Assembly (NCBI GenBank): GCA_900541205.1
Contig: UQIV01000027.1
Span: 1 to 32,491, forward strand
Length of the DNA: 32,491 bases
Direction of reading: 5' to 3'
Source of the DNA: an uncultured Collinsella sp.
GTDB taxonomy: Bacteria > Actinomycetota > Coriobacteriia > Coriobacteriales > Coriobacteriaceae
The notes under the pieces are model-generated. The model saw only the letters and a list, made by a program, of their open reading frames with translations. It searched no databases and had not been told where the DNA came from. Every line of letters starts with the position of its first letter. Position 1 is the stretch's first letter. The position numbers were made by a program, and so were the translations under genes. Below, one piece after another: positions 25,038 through 32,491 of the stretch.

Positions 25038-25197
25038 GCTCCTCGGGGGCGGGGCGGGCGCCTGCCGCCATATATGAACTTTCCTGCTCAGACAGTCCTG
25101 CTCACGACGGAGGCCACATTAAGTGGCCTCCTGTTCGTGCGGAACTCGCGATAAAGTTCATATATGGCGGCAGGCGCCCGCCCCGCCCCCGAGGAGC
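25038..25197 (-). repeat. nested-hairpin repeat, copy B
   Basis: The arms 25038-25082 and 25153-25197 are perfect 45-bp inverse repeats. The core (25083-25152), read on the minus strand, begins ATCGCGAGTTCCGCACGAAC and ends CTGAGCAGG. Its inner hairpin is GGAGGCCAC/GTGGCCTCC, against GAAGGCCAC/GTGGCCTTC in copies A and C: both sides changed together, which is a compensatory pair. It lies upstream of the cstA promoter, in orientation opposite to copy C. Confidence 0.9.
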
Positions 25198-25210
25198 TCC
25201 CATCCCAAAT

Positions 25211-25231
25211 GTGCGGAGCAAAGCTCCGCAC
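25211..25231 (+). terminator. short GC hairpin followed by T-rich tract
   Basis: GTGCGGAGC (25211-25219) and GCTCCGCAC (25223-25231) pair perfectly around AAA; CTTTTTCTTT follows after 5 bases. It could terminate plus-strand transcription, although no plus-strand gene precedes it, so it may instead belong to the repeat cluster. Confidence 0.45.
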
Positions 25232-25272
25232 ACCAACTTTTTCTTTCAGCTAAAGAACGCCGGAAATTCGAC

Positions 25273-25316
25273 GCTGGTTTGTTAACCTTGCCGGACGTTG
25301 TCGACGCCAAACCAGC
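25273..25316. repeat. 9-bp inverted repeat between copies B and C
   Basis: GCTGGTTTG (25273-25281) is the exact inverse of CAAACCAGC (25308-25316), with a 26-nt interior. Nothing else is evident in 25232-25340. Confidence 0.45.
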
Positions 25317-25340
25317 CCAGAAGCTATATCGATACAGAAA

Positions 25341-25475
25341 GGTCCCCGGACGGAGGGGCCGGATATAAGGTTTATCGCGAGTTCCGCACGCAAAGAAGGC
25401 CACTTAATGTGGCCTTCGTCTTGCGCAGGACTGTAGAGCAGGAAACCTTATATCCGGCCCCTCCGTCCGGGGACC
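25341..25475 (+). repeat. nested-hairpin repeat, copy C
   Basis: The arms 25341-25373 and 25443-25475 are perfect 33-bp inverse repeats and differ from the arms of copies A and B except for the AT-rich inner end (ATATAAGGTTT here, ATAAGGTT in A). The 69-nt core 25374-25442 equals copy A except for one base. It ends 12 bases before the tsaD stop codon on the opposite strand. Confidence 0.92.
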
Positions 25476-25487
25476 GCGCCGTACCAG

Positions 25488-27872
25488 CTACAGCGTCATG
25501 TTTGGATCGGCGTCGACGTCGAACGGCGAGATTTCACCTCGGTCGAATTTACGGCGAGCGACCTCCGCGATCATGGCTGCGTTATCGGTACAGGCAGACA
25601 AGGGCGGCACCGTTACGCGAATCCCCTGACGCCCAAGCTTCTTGATCATCATCTCGCGCAGATGCGGGTTGGCCGAGACGCCGCCACCGATGCAGTATTC
25701 CTTGCATCCGGTAGCGTGCAATGCGTTTTTGGCCTTCTTGTACTGCACGTCAAAGACAGCTGCCTCAAACGAAGCTGCCAGATCGGGCAGGTGAATCGTG
25801 CGCCCGGCCTTGGTCTCCTGTTCAATGTAGAGCGTCACAGCGGTTTTAAGGCCCGAAAGCGAGAAGCGATAGTCTCCTCTGCTGTTAAGCGCACGGGGGA
25901 AATCGATCGCCTTGGGGTTGCCCGTCTCGGCCAGCTTGGAAATGATGGGGCCACCGGGATAGCCCAGACCCAACGCCTTGGCTACCTTGTCGAAGGCCTC
26001 GCCCACAGCGTCGTCGAGCGTCTCACCGAGCACCTCGTAGTCGCCCCACGCCTTCACGTGCACGAGCATGGTGTGCCCACCCGAGACAAGCGTGAAGATA
26101 AACGGCGGTTTGAGGTCGGGTTGCGCCAGCAGGTTGGCAAACAGGTGCCCCTCCAGATGGTTGACGCACACGAGCGGCTTGCCGGCAGCGTAGGCAAAGC
26201 CCTTGGCGAAGGCGACGCCAACCACGAGCGCGCCCACCAGGCCCGGGCCCTGTGTCACGCCCACGGCGGCAAGCTCGCTGGGGGCAATGGCTCCATCCTC
26301 AAGACCAAGCGATGCTGCGGCATCCTCGAGCGCCGCATCCACGACACTCACAATCACCTCGACGTGTTTGCGCGAGGCGATCTCGGGCACCACGCCGCCA
26401 AAGCGGGCGTGAAAATCAATCTGCGTCGACACCTGGTTGGCCAGCATATTGCCATCCGCATCGATAATCGCCACGGCCGTCTCGTCGCAGGAGCTCTCGA
26501 TAGCGAGCACTAGGCGGCGGCGCTCAATTTCGGCACGCTCCCCCTCGGAGCGCCCAGGCGCAGGCAGCGGCCACACGCGCTGCTCTGCCGCCGTCGGCTC
26601 GGGCGAAGCATTGTCGACCGGAAGTACCAGGGGCAGCGGGGCCGTCATGACGATGGCGTCCTTGCCGGCACCATAGTAGCCGCGGCGACGGCCAGCCTCG
26701 GTAAAGCCCAGAGCGTTATAGAGCGCAATCGCTCCCTCGTTGCCGTCCTCGACCTCGAGCGAAGCCGTGGTGCAGCCGAGCATCTGGGCATCATAGCTCA
26801 CGTGCGACAGCAGCTTGCGGGCAATGCCCTCACGGCGATGTGCCGGGTCGACGGCGACATCCAGAATCTGCACATCACCGTCCACGACCATACCGCCGGC
26901 AAGGCCCAGTAGCTTGCCGTCGTCGTGTGCCACCCACCAACTACGCGGCGCAGCGACGTCCTCGCCCAGTTCGGACAGGAACATGCCCGGCGTCCACGCC
27001 TCGTGTCCGGCACCTTCAAAGCAGGCAGCTTCCAACGCGCTCGCGCCCTCGGCATCCGCCGCGCCCATGGGACGGAACTGCAGATGACGACCGGCGAGCT
27101 CATCGGCAACGCCCGTAATTCCGCTCTGCGCACTCTCGGCAAGACCAAGACGCTTGCGCTCGTTTTCCTCGGCATCCGAAAGGCGCGTGTAAATCGGCAG
27201 GACGCGGGCCGGATCGCCGTCACCCGCAGCGTGCGCGAGCAGCAAGCCCTCGCCCGAAGGCCACCACAGGTCGCGCTCCACGCAGCGGGCGGTCTCGTCC
27301 TCACCCAGCAGCTTGCCATAGCGCACGAGACCGTCACCGGTCAGCTGAACCTGGTCCCAGTCCGCTGCTCGGCGCCACTCATCGAGCGCCACGGCGGCCT
27401 TGACCACGTGTTCGCGCTCAAATTGACGCTCGGGACCCTCATCGACCAGCATATACAGCGCCGGATATACCTCACCGCGCATAGCATCGGCCAAGATACC
27501 AAGCTTGCCGCGCACGCCAGCCTTCCACGCCGTCCAAGCGCAAGCGTCGAGCGTCGACACGCCCAGCAGCGGAACATTGGCACCACGCGCGAGGCCCTTG
27601 GCAGTGGAGATGCCGATGCGCACACCCGTAAAGGACCCCGGGCCGCGACCGACCACATAGCAACCAACATCGCTGCGATCCAGACCGGCTTGAGCCAGCA
27701 CGCCATCAACGGTATTCACGAGCTCAACGTTGGCGTGACGGCGACACATGTGGTCGCCACTCACGAGCTTCGTCTCGCCCGTCTGCCCATCAATCCAGCT
27801 TGCCGCGCAGGCAAGCATGTCGGTCGAGGTATCGAGCGCCACCACCAGCGCGTTGTCGTTATGCAAGCTCAT
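25488..27872 (-). CDS. tsaD: trifunctional TsaB-RimI-TsaD fusion
   Basis: This 794-residue fusion joins three usually separate proteins. Residues ~1-225 are TsaB (VVALDTSTDMLACAASW, VVGRGPGSFTGVRIGISTAKGL). Residues ~255-425 are a RimI-type GNAT acetyltransferase, with the acetyl-CoA loop HRREGIARKLL and LEVEDGNEGAIALYNALGF. From ~452 it is TsaD: LVLAIESSCDETAVAI, metal ligands in VNHLEGHLFANL, LVSGGHTML and GGGVSANPHLRE. TsaB, TsaD and TsaE make t6A37 in ANN-decoding tRNAs; RimI acetylates ribosomal protein S18 in E. coli. ATG 27872 overlaps the tsaE end by 14 bases, which supports coupling; a TTG at 27890 is an alternative. Last gene of the operon; repeat copy C lies just downstream. Confidence 0.94.
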   Translation of the reverse strand: MSLHNDNALVVALDTSTDMLACAASWIDGQTGETKLVSGDHMCRRHANVELVNTVDGVLAQAGLDRSDVGCYVVGRGPGSFTGVRIGISTAKGLARGANVPLLGVSTLDACAWTAWKAGVRGKLGILADAMRGEVYPALYMLVDEGPERQFEREHVVKAAVALDEWRRAADWDQVQLTGDGLVRYGKLLGEDETARCVERDLWWPSGEGLLLAHAAGDGDPARVLPIYTRLSDAEENERKRLGLAESAQSGITGVADELAGRHLQFRPMGAADAEGASALEAACFEGAGHEAWTPGMFLSELGEDVAAPRSWWVAHDDGKLLGLAGGMVVDGDVQILDVAVDPAHRREGIARKLLSHVSYDAQMLGCTTASLEVEDGNEGAIALYNALGFTEAGRRRGYYGAGKDAIVMTAPLPLVLPVDNASPEPTAAEQRVWPLPAPGRSEGERAEIERRRLVLAIESSCDETAVAIIDADGNMLANQVSTQIDFHARFGGVVPEIASRKHVEVIVSVVDAALEDAAASLGLEDGAIAPSELAAVGVTQGPGLVGALVVGVAFAKGFAYAAGKPLVCVNHLEGHLFANLLAQPDLKPPFIFTLVSGGHTMLVHVKAWGDYEVLGETLDDAVGEAFDKVAKALGLGYPGGPIISKLAETGNPKAIDFPRALNSRGDYRFSLSGLKTAVTLYIEQETKAGRTIHLPDLAASFEAAVFDVQYKKAKNALHATGCKEYCIGGGVSANPHLREMMIKKLGRQGIRVTVPPLSACTDNAAMIAEVARRKFDRGEISPFDVDADPNMTL

Positions 27873-28365
27873 CTTGTACAGCCTTATCAATCAAATGGGA
27901 AAGCTCCATTGCGCGGTCACCGTGCGCCTCAAGCGTTATCGTTCGCACATCGCTGTCGCCCTCATCACGCTTGAGCGTCACCGAAAGATACTCATCCGTC
28001 AGCTCGTCCTGGAATTGTTCGCCCCATTCCAGCAGGCAAGCACCCTCATAGCCCAGCACATCGAAAATGCCCGTATCCTCGAGCTCGTAGGCATGCTCCA
28101 GGCGGTATAGATCAAAGTGAAACAGCGGAATACGACCTTGATCGTGAACGGCCATGAGCGCAAACGTAGGACTCGTAACCATATGTCCATCGCCCAGCCC
28201 GCGCGAGACGCCCTTGGTAAAGTGAGTTTTGCCCACTCCCAGGCCACCGGTCAGGATAAGCACATCGCCGTCCTCAAGGCACGGTGCAATTAGCTCGCCA
28301 AAGTACTCCGTATCGGCAGCGCAAGTCGTTTTGTAAGTACCTACCCCCAGGCGCTCCAGGGACAT
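27859..28365 (-). CDS. tsaE: tRNA threonylcarbamoyladenosine synthesis ATPase TsaE
   Basis: TsaE is the small P-loop ATPase that recycles the TsaB-TsaD complex during t6A synthesis. The Walker A loop is LTGGLGVGKTHFTKGV; after it come SPTFALMAVHD, containing the family's conserved SPTF, and the LFHFDLYRLEH segment with LLEWGEQF, all family hallmarks. The 168-residue length is normal. AAGGAG precedes the ATG. It lies 12 bases after udg and overlaps the start of the TsaB-RimI-TsaD fusion, so all t6A partners except TsaC are here in one transcript. Confidence 0.95.
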   Translation of the reverse strand: MSLERLGVGTYKTTCAADTEYFGELIAPCLEDGDVLILTGGLGVGKTHFTKGVSRGLGDGHMVTSPTFALMAVHDQGRIPLFHFDLYRLEHAYELEDTGIFDVLGYEGACLLEWGEQFQDELTDEYLSVTLKRDEGDSDVRTITLEAHGDRAMELSHLIDKAVQDELA

Positions 28366-28377
28366 ATATGCTCCTTA

Positions 28378-28998
28378 TTATTCCGAGGCGTCCTCTGGTG
28401 CGGGATGTCGCTCCAGATAATCGCCCAGCATCTTAAAGTCTTCCTCCAGCAGCTCCTGCCACGCCGGATTGCGCAGCGCTGCTGCCGGATGAAAAGTGGG
28501 CATTACTACAAAATGCCCCATCTGGTGGAACCTGCCGCGCAGCTTAGTAATGCCAATCTCGGTCTTAAGCACAAAGTGCGTCGCGGGGTTGCCGAGCGTC
28601 ACGATAATATCAGGCCAGATGCTTCGAATCTGCTCACGCAAAAACGGCGAGCAAGCCAGCACTTCCTCGGGACGCGGATTGCGGTTTCCCGGCGGGCGGC
28701 ACTTAAGCACGTTGGCAATGTAGACGTCTTCGCGTTTGAGCCCCGCCAGCGACAAAATGCCGTTGAGGTCCTCGCCTGCCGCCCCCACAAAAGGCTCGCC
28801 CTGCAAATCCTCATTGCGGCCCGGCGCCTCACCAATAAACATCACGCGAGCGCGGGGGTTTCCCACGCCAAACACGATATTGTGACGCGACTGGTAGAGC
28901 TGGCAGAGGTGACAATCGCCCAGAACGGCCTCAATTTCCTCGAGTGCGACCTCACGTGGTGCCTGATGGGTATGGCCGGGGATGTGCATGACGCCCAT
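28378..28998 (-). CDS. family 4-type (Fe-S) uracil-DNA glycosylase
   Basis: This 206-residue enzyme excises uracil from DNA. Family 4 features are the [4Fe-4S] Cys set (CHLC near the N-terminus, Cys in VLKCRPPGNRNP and in VLACSPFL), motif A in IGEAPGRNEDLQGEPFVG and motif B in PTFHPAAALRN. The start is ATG 28998 with TAGGAG 5 bases upstream. It lies 8 bases after alr in the same operon. Family 5 enzymes are similar, but the GEAPG and N-terminal Cys pattern favours family 4. Confidence 0.92.
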   Translation of the reverse strand: MGVMHIPGHTHQAPREVALEEIEAVLGDCHLCQLYQSRHNIVFGVGNPRARVMFIGEAPGRNEDLQGEPFVGAAGEDLNGILSLAGLKREDVYIANVLKCRPPGNRNPRPEEVLACSPFLREQIRSIWPDIIVTLGNPATHFVLKTEIGITKLRGRFHQMGHFVVMPTFHPAAALRNPAWQELLEEDFKMLGDYLERHPAPEDASE

Positions 28999-29006
28999 AG
29001 CGGCTC

Positions 29007-30152
29007 CTACACGTAGACCTTGTCGAGACGCATGCCAAAGCCGCAGGCGACCTCGTAGTTAATCGTTCCGCGCAGTCGGGCCATCTCGTCCATAGTGATC
29101 TCGGCATCGCCATCGCGGCCGACAATGATCATCTCGTCACCATACTCGGCCTCGGGAATCTCGTGTGCCGGGTTGGACTGAATGGCGACCATAAACTGGT
29201 CCATGCAGATATTGCCAACCTGATGCACGCGCTCGCCGCGATACAGCACATCCATACGATTGGAAAGCGTACGCGATAGGCCATCGGCATAACCGATCGG
29301 CAGCGTGCAGATCTGAACGCGCGTACGCGGTACGCGGTAGGTAAAACCGTAGCCCACGCCCTCACCCATCGCAGGGTGTGCCACGCGCGTCACACGCGCA
29401 TGGACGCTCATAACGGGATCAAGCTGCATCACGCGGCCACTCAGCTCGCACGGCTGCATGCCATACAAGCCAACGCCGGCGCGGATCATATCAAAATGCA
29501 TCGAGGGGTCGAGCATCGAGGACGGCGTGTTGGCGCAGTGCACGATACCGCACTCAAAACCCGCATCCTTAATGGCCTGAACGGCCTCGGTAAAGCGCTG
29601 ACACTGCAGCTTGTAGTCCCAGCCCGAAGGTTCATCGGCCGTGGCGAAGTGCGTAAATACGCCGTCGCACTGAATACCGCGATGGAAATTTATACCGCGG
29701 ACAAAGTCGAGCACCTGCGTGTAGTGAACGCCGATACGATTCATGCCCGTCTCGATGGCGAGATGATACTTGCCCACTTTGCCCGCCGCGACGGCACATT
29801 CGCCATACGCAAGAGCAAAGTCAGACGTATAGACCGAGGGCATGATATCAAACTCGAGCAACGTCGGAATGGCCTCGATAGGCGGCTCGCTTAGGATGAG
29901 GATGGGTTTCGTAATCCCGCCCTGTCGGAGCTCAACGCCCTCGTTAACCGTCGCCACGGCAAACATGTCGGCACCGACCGAATACATGATCTTGGCGCAC
30001 TCAACAGCTCCATGACCATAAGCATCGGCCTTGACCACGCAGCACAGGCGCTGACGTGGATTCAGCAAGTTCTTATAGGCCCTCGTGTTGCGACGGAGCG
30101 CCCCGCGGTCGATCTCGACCCAGGACCAGCGCGTCAAATCGGCTTTATTCAT
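29007..30152 (-). CDS. alr: alanine racemase
   Basis: Alr is a PLP enzyme that makes D-alanine for peptidoglycan. The PLP Lys is K41 in CVVKADAYGHGA, and the second catalytic base is Y268 in VGYGFTYR. Other blocks are IETGMNRIG, RAGVGLYGMQP, LPIGYADGLSR and the C-terminal GTINYEVACG. The 381-residue length is normal. It starts 2 bases after the nnr stop, so the two are co-transcribed and probably translationally coupled. Confidence 0.96.
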   Translation of the reverse strand: MNKADLTRWSWVEIDRGALRRNTRAYKNLLNPRQRLCCVVKADAYGHGAVECAKIMYSVGADMFAVATVNEGVELRQGGITKPILILSEPPIEAIPTLLEFDIMPSVYTSDFALAYGECAVAAGKVGKYHLAIETGMNRIGVHYTQVLDFVRGINFHRGIQCDGVFTHFATADEPSGWDYKLQCQRFTEAVQAIKDAGFECGIVHCANTPSSMLDPSMHFDMIRAGVGLYGMQPCELSGRVMQLDPVMSVHARVTRVAHPAMGEGVGYGFTYRVPRTRVQICTLPIGYADGLSRTLSNRMDVLYRGERVHQVGNICMDQFMVAIQSNPAHEIPEAEYGDEMIIVGRDGDAEITMDEMARLRGTINYEVACGFGMRLDKVYV

Positions 30153-30154
30153 GA

Positions 30155-31771
30155 TTAGTCATCCGACCCTTCGTCCATGATTCCATGATCTTCGAGCGCA
30201 TCCTTTGCCGCCAGTTCCATGGCAGGACCGATCAAGTCGATAAGATCGGTCGCGATGACGCTCTTCTCACCATACTCCGTCGCCGCGGCAAAACCGGCGT
30301 AGCTGTGAAGTGCGACGGCGTACGAATACAGCAACTCCCAACGATCCATCTCGTCGCGCATGGTGGCAAGCGTGCCGGCCAAAATACCCGCGAGAACATC
30401 ACCCGAACCGGCAGTTGCCAGAGAAGCCGGACCCGAGAGCGGCAGCAGCACACGCTCAACGCCACAGATAGCCGTCGTCGGCCCCTTGGCAATGACCACC
30501 AGATTGTCGGAGCCTGCAGCCCAGACAACCTTCTGCGCGGCCGCAATCGCGGTACCAAGGTCGTTCACCTCGTCACCGGCAACCAGACGCGAAAGCTCAC
30601 GATAGTGCGGCGTCATAACCAACGGCTGCTCGCGACGATACATCTCGGGATTACTATCAATACCGTCAATGGCAATCTTAGCAAGGCAGTTGAGTGCATC
30701 GGCGTCCAAAATAAGCGGCACATCAAGCTCGAGCAAGCCCGAAACCACCTGCATAGCGCCGGCAGATGTCGTCATACCGGGACCGCACAGTACACAGCTG
30801 TACTTCTTTGCAATCTCGCACACAGTCATGCGCGCAGCGGCGCCAAAGGAGCCGCGGGAATCAGACGGAATAGCAAAGACGGGAATCGAAGGAAGTGCCA
30901 TGCGAATAAGATTGGCGCAGGCGTCAGGAGCCGCGACTGCCACGTAACCAGCACCCGCGCGAGCTGCAGACTTGGCCGCCATAATGGCAGCACCAGGATA
31001 TTGCGCAGATCCGGCGACAATAAGCACAGAGCCACGGGAATACTTATCGATATTCGTAGGTAGTGGAGCAAAGTAATCAACTAAGTCACCGGGCTCGACA
31101 ATCTCGGCGGCGTGGTCGACATCATCGATGACCTCGTCAAGACGGTCGTAAAGATTGCCGCAGATCAAATCGCCAGCATACTCAGGGCCATCAGCGCTAT
31201 ACAGACCAATCTTGGGCGCAATCATCGTCACCGTATGCTCGGCACGAATGCAGTCGTCATCAACAACGCCCGTCTCGGCATTCAGGCCCGAGGGGACATC
31301 AATGGATACGACACAATCGGCGCATTCATTGACCGTAGGAATCCAGATGGAGAACGGCGCACGCAGATTCCCGTGGAAACCGGTACCAAAAATGGCATCA
31401 ACAACAACATCGGCCTTATCGATCAAAACCTCGAGTTCGTCACGCGAGGGGCCGACACAAACGTGCACATCGCGGCCGGCAGTACGACGAGCAACATGAC
31501 GTGCCAGAGCAGCAGGAATCTCATCCGGCTCAACCGGAGAAACGATATCGACGTCCACACCCTTATGGCTCAGAATATCGGCGGCAACCCAACCGTCGCC
31601 GCCATTATTACCAAAACCGACCAGAACGAGAACCCGATCGGGATTGAGCTTCAAGACCTCGTTGGCGGCAAACTCACCCGCTAGCTCCATAAGCTCGGCC
31701 TTCGAAGTCCCTTCGCGTTCGATGATGTCCTCGAGACGAACGACTTCTTCGGTACTCAAAACCGGTTTCAT
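30155..31771 (-). CDS. nnr: bifunctional NAD(P)H-hydrate repair enzyme (epimerase + ADP-dependent dehydratase)
   Basis: This 538-residue enzyme repairs damaged NADH and NADPH. The N-terminal half (~1-225) is the YjeF_N epimerase, with VLVGFGNNGGDGWVAA and DAIFGTGFHGN. The C-terminal half (~235-520) is the ribokinase-like dehydratase, with RGSVLIVAGSAQYPGAA, LILDADALN, VMTPHYRELSRL and ATAGSGDVLAGILAG. Its ATG directly follows the acpS stop (TAGATG) and its ribosome site AGGAG lies in the last codons of acpS. Linking this gene with acpS and alr is a common actinobacterial arrangement. Confidence 0.94.
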   Translation of the reverse strand: MKPVLSTEEVVRLEDIIEREGTSKAELMELAGEFAANEVLKLNPDRVLVLVGFGNNGGDGWVAADILSHKGVDVDIVSPVEPDEIPAALARHVARRTAGRDVHVCVGPSRDELEVLIDKADVVVDAIFGTGFHGNLRAPFSIWIPTVNECADCVVSIDVPSGLNAETGVVDDDCIRAEHTVTMIAPKIGLYSADGPEYAGDLICGNLYDRLDEVIDDVDHAAEIVEPGDLVDYFAPLPTNIDKYSRGSVLIVAGSAQYPGAAIMAAKSAARAGAGYVAVAAPDACANLIRMALPSIPVFAIPSDSRGSFGAAARMTVCEIAKKYSCVLCGPGMTTSAGAMQVVSGLLELDVPLILDADALNCLAKIAIDGIDSNPEMYRREQPLVMTPHYRELSRLVAGDEVNDLGTAIAAAQKVVWAAGSDNLVVIAKGPTTAICGVERVLLPLSGPASLATAGSGDVLAGILAGTLATMRDEMDRWELLYSYAVALHSYAGFAAATEYGEKSVIATDLIDLIGPAMELAAKDALEDHGIMDEGSDD

Positions 31772-32311
31772 CTATGCTCCTAGCGTATCTTGCGAAGCAT
31801 CGCCCAGGTGCTCCGTCAATGCTGAATTCTGCAGCTGCTCAAGCTCATCTAAAACAGAGCGAGCCTCTTTAAATGTCTGCGCTACGCGTTTCTTGGTACT
31901 CACCTTTTCCTCTTTTGGCTTAGGCCGAGCATCTTCGGTAATCGCGATGGCATTCGCAACGGCTAAGTCTCCTGTAAGCGTAATGGAAAGAGCGACCTCA
32001 ACAACACCCAGCTCTTGAGCGATCTCGAGAGCACGGCCCGAAAGCAGCGCCTTCGGTTTGCCGAGTTTATCACGCGTAACCGAAACATCCTTGCGACCAA
32101 CGCCTTGACTAAAACCCGTGCCGAGAGCTTTAAGTACCGCCTCGCGCGAAGCAAAGCGGCTGGCATAGTGAGCAGCGGGGCGCGATGATGCATCGCAATA
32201 CGCACGCTCTTCTTCGGTAAACACACGCCTAGCAAACGACGGCGTCTTTTCAAGAATTGATTTCATACGGGAAATCTCGACGATATCAACGCCGATACCA
32301 GCTTCAGCCAT
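31772..32311 (-). CDS. acpS: holo-[acyl-carrier-protein] synthase with C-terminal extension
   Basis: AcpS transfers the phosphopantetheine group from CoA to acyl carrier protein, activating fatty acid synthesis. The Mg-binding motifs are GVDIVEI at the N-terminus and FASREAVLKALGTG; VALSITLTGDLAVANAI follows. The catalytic domain ends near residue 127. A further ~50 charged, partly coiled-coil residues (with KEARSVLDELEQLQ) are not part of the usual ~120-residue enzyme. The start is ATG 32311 with GGAGGTG upstream; the ATG at 32323 overlaps that site. It is the first gene of the operon, behind the promoter at 32341-32370. Confidence 0.93.
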   Translation of the reverse strand: MAEAGIGVDIVEISRMKSILEKTPSFARRVFTEEERAYCDASSRPAAHYASRFASREAVLKALGTGFSQGVGRKDVSVTRDKLGKPKALLSGRALEIAQELGVVEVALSITLTGDLAVANAIAITEDARPKPKEEKVSTKKRVAQTFKEARSVLDELEQLQNSALTEHLGDASQDTLGA

Positions 32312-32340
32312 GTTCACCTCCATATCGCACAGACTAAGTT

Positions 32341-32370
32341 ATTGTAGCCCGTTCACAGAAGATGCGACAA
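32341..32370 (-). promoter_or_regulatory. promoter of the acpS operon
   Basis: On the minus strand TTGTCG (32365-32370) and TACAAT (32341-32346) are separated by 18 bases, ~30 bases upstream of the acpS start. Confidence 0.65.
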
Positions 32371-32426
32371 ACGAGGGTTATAAAACACAGCTACTATGTG
32401 AGACAAAAGCCCGCAAACGCAAAAAA

Positions 32427-32454
32427 AAGGGGGAGGCCGCGAGGCCTCCCCCTT
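32427..32454 (-). terminator. terminator of the gene entering from the right
   Basis: AAGGGGGAGGCC (32427-32438) pairs perfectly with GGCCTCCCCCTT (32443-32454) around GCGA. On the minus strand the stem runs into a T8 tract. Confidence 0.92.
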
Positions 32455-32460
32455 CTCAGT

Positions 32461-32491
32461 TCAAGCGTACGGCTCGGTGCCGTCCACCGGT
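32461..32491 (-). CDS. 3' end of an unidentified gene
   Basis: The minus strand reads PVDGTEPYA followed by TGA (TCA at 32461-32463), and a strong terminator lies directly after it. Only nine codons are in the window, so the product cannot be named. Confidence 0.5.
   Translation of the reverse strand, partial: PVDGTEPYA

Overview
The window looks like chromosomal DNA of a high-GC Gram-positive gut actinobacterium of the Coriobacteriia, most likely Collinsella or a close relative. This is inferred from base composition, gene content (an ABC sugar operon and a PTS beside malQ and glgP, a TsaB-RimI-TsaD fusion, the acpS-nnr-alr-udg-tsaE order) and protein style. I ran no database search. The first ~120 bases are G/C homopolymer-rich and look like a poor contig edge.

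Layout. 189-2363: a LacI-type regulator (-) divergent from murB (+). 2591-3796: a secreted coiled-coil cysteine peptidase (-). 4064-9247: galE, malQ and glgP (+). 9625-14008: an ABC sugar importer operon (-), in transcription order binding lipoprotein, two permeases, MalK-type ATPase. 14297-17696: a GntR/UTRA regulator (-) divergent from a PTS EIIC-EIIB protein fused to a HAD phosphatase (+). 17822-19992: a polyprenyl diphosphate synthase, a cytoplasmic double peptidoglycan-binding protein resembling CwlM, and tRNA-Gln (+). 20415-22595: a winged-helix/disordered/TOPRIM protein resembling the Wadjet subunit JetD (-). 22780-24669: cstA (-) with a long structured leader. 25488-32311: a tightly packed operon acpS, nnr, alr, udg, tsaE, tsaB-rimI-tsaD (-). 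The 3' end of one more gene enters at the right edge.

How the genes work together. The left half is an alpha-glucan/maltose locus. The ABC importer brings in unphosphorylated oligosaccharides. The PTS protein imports and phosphorylates a glucoside, and its fused phosphatase may remove that phosphate. MalQ and GlgP rearrange and phosphorolyse glucans. A motif close to TTGTTTAAACAA occurs in the promoter regions of malQ, of the binding-protein operon and of the GntR/PTS divergent pair, which suggests one GntR regulon. The right-hand operon combines cell-wall precursor supply (alr), cofactor activation and repair (acpS, nnr), base excision (udg) and tRNA t6A37 synthesis (tsaE, tsaB, tsaD).

Most interesting structures. 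(1) A family of nested hairpin repeats (2441-2571, 25038-25197, 25341-25475, and a half copy at 20215-20248) has a nearly invariant ~69-nt core, while the long flanking arms differ completely between copies yet stay self-complementary within each copy. (2) The cstA leader encodes a 14-residue peptide rich in Ile/Val ahead of competing hairpins and an intrinsic terminator, which is the architecture of branched-chain amino acid attenuation. (3) There are unusual fusions or orphans: PTS-HAD, the JetD-like protein without visible JetABC partners, and the CwlM-like pseudo-amidase.
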